From DATJIG01 sp035493495 (GTDB taxonomy: Bacteria > Pseudomonadota > Alphaproteobacteria > SMXQ01): 7,951 nucleotides of DNA. Of this stretch, positions 6,002 to 7,951 are shown one piece after another. The stretch spans positions 1-7,951 of the forward strand of contig DATJIG010000352.1 in NCBI GenBank assembly GCA_035493495.1, in the 5' to 3' direction. Each line of letters begins with the position of its first letter. Position 1 is the first letter of the stretch. A program made the translations under genes and the position numbers. The notes under the pieces are model-generated. The model had not been told where the DNA came from. It searched no databases and saw only the letters and a program-made list of their open reading frames with translations.

Positions 6002-6007
6002 ACTATA
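6002..6007 (-). promoter_or_regulatory. -10-like TATAGT immediately upstream of the cysteine-rich gene
   Basis: On the minus strand TATAGT (5/6 to TATAAT) ends 5 bases before the ATG. If it is a true -10 box, transcription would begin at or within a base of the start codon, giving a leaderless mRNA. That would fit the lack of a ribosome-binding site. No good -35 box is found at 16-18 bases (CGGACC at 17), so the evidence is thin. Confidence 0.25.
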
Positions 6008-6083
6008 ACCCGGGCCCTTACGACGGTCCGCCATTTCATTCCGATGACAGCGCCGTGTCCTGTATTCTGCAGCACGCAGCGAG

Positions 6084-6150
6084 CCCCCTCACCCTTGCCC
6101 TCTCCCCAAGGGGAAGGGATGCGGAGGCTTGGCGAGCAAATGCGAGCCTT
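6084..6150. repeat. dispersed palindromic (REP-like) element between the cysteine-rich gene and tgt
   Basis: ccctctcccc (6098-6107) and ggggaaggg (6110-6118) form a near-perfect stem with a two-base loop and one bulge. The preceding ccccctcacccttg (6084-6097) is typical of the CCCTCACCCT...CCCTCTCCCC...GGGGAGAGGG repeats scattered in many alphaproteobacterial intergenic regions; translated, they give the well-known spurious 'SPSGEGKGEG' peptide. A second stem follows: aggcttg (6125-6131) with cgagcct (6143-6149), including one G-T pair. It sits in the 201-bp divergent gap 5997-6197 and could be a 5' leader structure of tgt. The rest of the gap shows no well-spaced promoter pair. Confidence 0.6.
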
Positions 6151-6197
6151 ACCCGCAGCTGGGTGGGGAGTACAATTCACAAAGCGATTCCGATCAC

Positions 6198-7340
6198 GTG
6201 ACTCCCGGCATTCAGTTCGACCTCATCGCCCGCGACGGCAGTGCGCGACGCGCGCGCCTGACGACGGCGCACGGCGTCGTCAACACGCCGGCGTTCATGC
6301 CGGTCGGCACCCAGGCGACCGTGAAAGGAATGGGCTGGCAGTCGGTGATCGACACCGGCGCCGAGATGGTGCTCGCCAACACCTATCACCTGATGCTGCG
6401 GCCCGGCGCCGAGGCAGTGGAGAAGCTCGGCGGCCTCCACAAATTCTCCGGCTGGAAGGGTCCGATCCTCACCGACTCCGGCGGCTATCAGGTGATGTCG
6501 CTCGCGGCGCTCAGGAAGATCACCGAGCAGGGCGTCACGTTTCGCTCGCACATCGACGGGACGATGCACGAGCTCTCGCCCGAGCGCTCGATCGCGATCC
6601 AGCACGCGCTCGACGCCAACATCTCGATGGTGCTCGACGAATGCGTCGCGCTGCCGGCGCCGGTTGCCGAGGCCAACCGCGCGATGGAGCTGTCGCTGCG
6701 CTGGGCCGCGCGCTCCAAGGCCGCGTTCAGCCCACGCGCCGGCTACGGCCTGTTCGGAATCGTCCAGGGCGGCATCGACGCGGCGTTGCGCCGCCGCTCG
6801 GCCGAGGGTCTCGTCGCAATCGGCTTCGACGGCTACGCGGTGGGCGGCCTCGCCGTCGGCGAAGGCCAGGAGGCGATGCTGGCGACCCTCGACGTCACCG
6901 TGCCGCACCTTCCCGACGAGAAGGCCCGCTATCTGATGGGCGTCGGCACGCCGTCGGATCTCGTCCAGGCGGTCCAGCGCGGCATCGATCTGTTCGACTG
7001 CGTGATGCCGACGCGCTCGGGACGCACAGCCAAGGCCTTCACGCCGTTCGGCGAAGTCAATCTGCGCAACGCGCGGCATTCGGGCGACCCGCGGCCGATC
7101 GACGAGACCTGCGACTGCCCGGCATGCGCGGGCCCGACCGCGGGCTCGGGACGCGCCTATCTCCACCACCTGTTCAAGGCCGACGAGATGCTCGGGCCGA
7201 TGCTGCTGACCTGGCACAATGTGCGGTTCTATCAGCGGTTGATGGCCGGCGTGCGTGACGCGATTGTGGCGGGAAACTTTCCAGAGTTCGCTGCGCGGAC
7301 TCTGGATGACCTCGGGCGCGGGGACATTCCGGCGCTATAA
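6198..7340 (+). CDS. tgt: queuine/preQ1 tRNA-guanine transglycosylase Tgt
   Basis: Exchanges the wobble guanine 34 of tRNAs with GUN anticodons for preQ1, the step before QueA. The 380 residues from the GTG at 6198 match family length. Landmarks: PAFMPVGTQATVKG (31-44), NTYHL (61-65), TDSGGYQVMSL with general-acid Asp93, VQGG (189-192), the base-recognition loop GGLAVGEG (216-223), DLFDCVMPTR with nucleophile Asp267, and zinc ligands Cys305, Cys307, Cys310 and His340 (WHN). The loop between Cys310 and RAYLHH is about four residues longer than in the Zymomonas enzyme as I recall it. The start is GTG because no in-frame ATG precedes PAFMPV; an upstream TTG (6129) would extend the protein into the palindromic repeat. 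No clear ribosome-binding site is seen. The next gene begins 25 bp downstream. Confidence 0.97.
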   Translation: MTPGIQFDLIARDGSARRARLTTAHGVVNTPAFMPVGTQATVKGMGWQSVIDTGAEMVLANTYHLMLRPGAEAVEKLGGLHKFSGWKGPILTDSGGYQVMSLAALRKITEQGVTFRSHIDGTMHELSPERSIAIQHALDANISMVLDECVALPAPVAEANRAMELSLRWAARSKAAFSPRAGYGLFGIVQGGIDAALRRRSAEGLVAIGFDGYAVGGLAVGEGQEAMLATLDVTVPHLPDEKARYLMGVGTPSDLVQAVQRGIDLFDCVMPTRSGRTAKAFTPFGEVNLRNARHSGDPRPIDETCDCPACAGPTAGSGRAYLHHLFKADEMLGPMLLTWHNVRFYQRLMAGVRDAIVAGNFPEFAARTLDDLGRGDIPAL

Positions 7341-7343
7341 CGG

Positions 7344-7359
7344 TTCCCCACTCGGGGAG
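7344..7359 (+). promoter_or_regulatory. hairpin covering the ribosome-binding site of the secreted-protein gene
   Basis: ttcccc (7344-7349) pairs with ggggag (7354-7359; five Watson-Crick pairs and one G-U) around the loop actc. The 3' arm is the strong ribosome-binding site GGGGAGG (7354-7360), five bases before the ATG at 7366. The hairpin begins 4 bases after the tgt stop, so a ribosome finishing tgt would open it. That is the geometry expected for translational coupling to tgt. Confidence 0.45.
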
Positions 7360-7365
7360 GCCGCC

Positions 7366-7707
7366 ATGCGCAGAATACTGCGTCAGCTCGCGTTCATCGC
7401 CTTCACTCCCTTGCTCTTCATCGCCTCGGCCTGGGCCCAGCATGCGGTCGTACCGGACCGACCGGACAGCGGCACCGACGGCAATCCGGCGAATGCGGTC
7501 ACGGCGGTGGGACTCGCGTCGGCGTTTCTCGCCACTTACAGCCCCGTGGCGGGAAACGCCATCCGCGACACCGGGTCATGGAAAGCCGTCAGCGTCGGCC
7601 AGACATGGGAAGTTCACGTCCCCTCTACGGGCCCGTCAGGCGACACGTTCGTGATCACCGTCGGCAAGACGGACGGTAATATCGTGAGCGTCGTCGAGCA
7701 GCCATAA
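7366..7707 (+). CDS. small secreted protein of unknown function
   Basis: A 113-residue protein with a textbook Sec signal peptide: RRILR basic start, hydrophobic core LAFIAFTPLLFIA, and an AWA-Q cleavage site after residue 24. This gives a mature protein of about 89 residues without cysteines, probably periplasmic. The mature part has an alanine-rich helix-like stretch (about 43-62, AVTAVGLASAFLATY) followed by strand-like segments SWKAV, TWEVHVP, DTFVITVGKTDG and IVSVV. This helix-then-strands layout recalls small NTF2-like or PepSY-like periplasmic domains, but I cannot place it in a family. The ATG at 7366 has an excellent ribosome-binding site, GGGGAGG, with a 5-base gap. It lies 25 bp after tgt and 46 bp before queF, all on the same strand, so it is probably transcribed with them. 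No link to tRNA modification is evident from its sequence. Confidence 0.8.
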   Translation: MRRILRQLAFIAFTPLLFIASAWAQHAVVPDRPDSGTDGNPANAVTAVGLASAFLATYSPVAGNAIRDTGSWKAVSVGQTWEVHVPSTGPSGDTFVITVGKTDGNIVSVVEQP

Positions 7708-7710
7708 GTG

Positions 7711-7732
7711 GCGTGGACTTGTGCGGCCACGC
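7711..7732 (+). promoter_or_regulatory. small stem-loop between the secreted-protein gene and queF
   Basis: gcgtgg (7711-7716) pairs perfectly with ccacgc (7727-7732) around a 10-base loop, starting 3 bases after the stop codon of the secreted-protein gene. No T run follows, so it does not look like a terminator. It would be a spacer structure ahead of queF, which has no obvious ribosome-binding site of its own. It does not resemble a preQ1 riboswitch. Confidence 0.25.
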
Positions 7733-7753
7733 GCGGGCCCGTACCTTCCGGCC

Positions 7754-7951
7754 ATGGCAAAGAGACAGAAATCCGACACGTCCCTCACCCTGCTCGGCGG
7801 CAAGTCGGCGCTGCCGAAGTCGCCCGCCGAAGCCAGGCTCGAGACGTTCGCCAACCCGCATCCCGGGCGCGCGTACGTCGTGCGCTTCACCTGCCCCGAG
7901 TTCACCTCGCTGTGCCCGATCACCGGCCAGCCGGATTTCGCGCACATCGTC
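7754..7951 (+). CDS. queF: NADPH-dependent 7-cyano-7-deazaguanine (preQ0) reductase QueF, 5' part only
   Basis: The first 66 codons of queF, running off the right edge in an open frame. QueF reduces the nitrile of preQ0 to the aminomethyl group of preQ1, the base that Tgt inserts into tRNA. Recognition rests on ETFANPHPGRAYVVRF (30-45) and the hallmark EFTSLCPITGQPDFAHIV (49-66). The latter contains Cys54, equivalent to the covalent nitrile-binding cysteine (Cys55 in B. subtilis), and Asp61, equivalent to the catalytic acid (Asp62). The catalytic residues so close to the N terminus indicate the short, single-domain B. subtilis type rather than the long E. coli type. The later glutamate and NADPH-binding motifs lie outside the window. 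The ATG at 7754 gives the expected short leader peptide. It is the fourth queuosine gene of the locus, downstream of tgt and the secreted-protein gene. Confidence 0.95.
   Translation, partial: MAKRQKSDTSLTLLGGKSALPKSPAEARLETFANPHPGRAYVVRFTCPEFTSLCPITGQPDFAHIV

Noticed and set aside
6044..6068. ATGACA / TATTCT as a promoter for tgt
   Set aside because: The spacing is only 13 bases, too short for a sigma70 promoter.
6129..6197. TTG start extending Tgt by 23 residues
   Set aside because: The extra residues are encoded by the REP-like repeat and have no counterpart in the family. GTG at 6198 gives the expected N terminus and length.
7708..7753. preQ1 riboswitch upstream of queF
   Set aside because: The 46-base gap holds a simple GC stem-loop without the A-rich tail and pseudoknot pattern of preQ1 riboswitches. 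Nothing of the kind was seen upstream of queG or tgt either.

Overview
The window is GC-rich, densely packed bacterial DNA, most likely from an alphaproteobacterium. That placement is an inference from gene content, protein style, GTG starts and a dispersed CCCTCTCCCC/GGGGAGAGGG-type palindrome; I cannot fix the genus. No tRNA, rRNA, CRISPR array, transposase or phage gene is visible. No stretch longer than about 200 bases lacks a gene.

Left arm (1-1559, minus strand): a MarR-family regulator (1559-1065) is followed in the same direction by a class II aldolase/adducin-family enzyme (990-232) and by the start of a second, paralogous class II aldolase that leaves the window at base 1. A GC-rich double hairpin followed by a T run lies between the two aldolases. 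The 160-195 bp divergent region between marR and queG holds two inverted repeats that could be MarR operators, a promoter-like pair, and an 8-bp GC hairpin whose loop carries a possible GTG start of queG.

Main body (1755-7951): this is a queuosine (Q) locus. It carries queG (epoxyqueuosine reductase), queA (S-adenosylmethionine:tRNA ribosyltransferase-isomerase), tgt (tRNA-guanine transglycosylase) and the 5' part of queF (preQ0 reductase). Together these cover every step from preQ0 to Q34 in tRNA: QueF makes preQ1, Tgt inserts it into the anticodon, QueA adds the epoxycyclopentane ring, and QueG reduces epoxyqueuosine to queuosine.

The locus is interrupted twice. Between queA and tgt lies a minus-strand pair: otsA (trehalose-6-phosphate synthase, overlapping the 3' end of queA tail to tail by 15 bp) and an unrecognised seven-cysteine 131-residue protein. 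Between tgt and queF lies a small unrecognised gene for a secreted protein with a clear signal peptide; its ribosome-binding site sits in a hairpin just after the tgt stop codon.

The enzymes are conventional family members with catalytic motifs intact. I see no clearly new multi-gene system. The least explained parts are the secreted 113-residue protein inside the queuosine operon, the cysteine-rich 131-residue protein, and several regulatory-looking inverted repeats.
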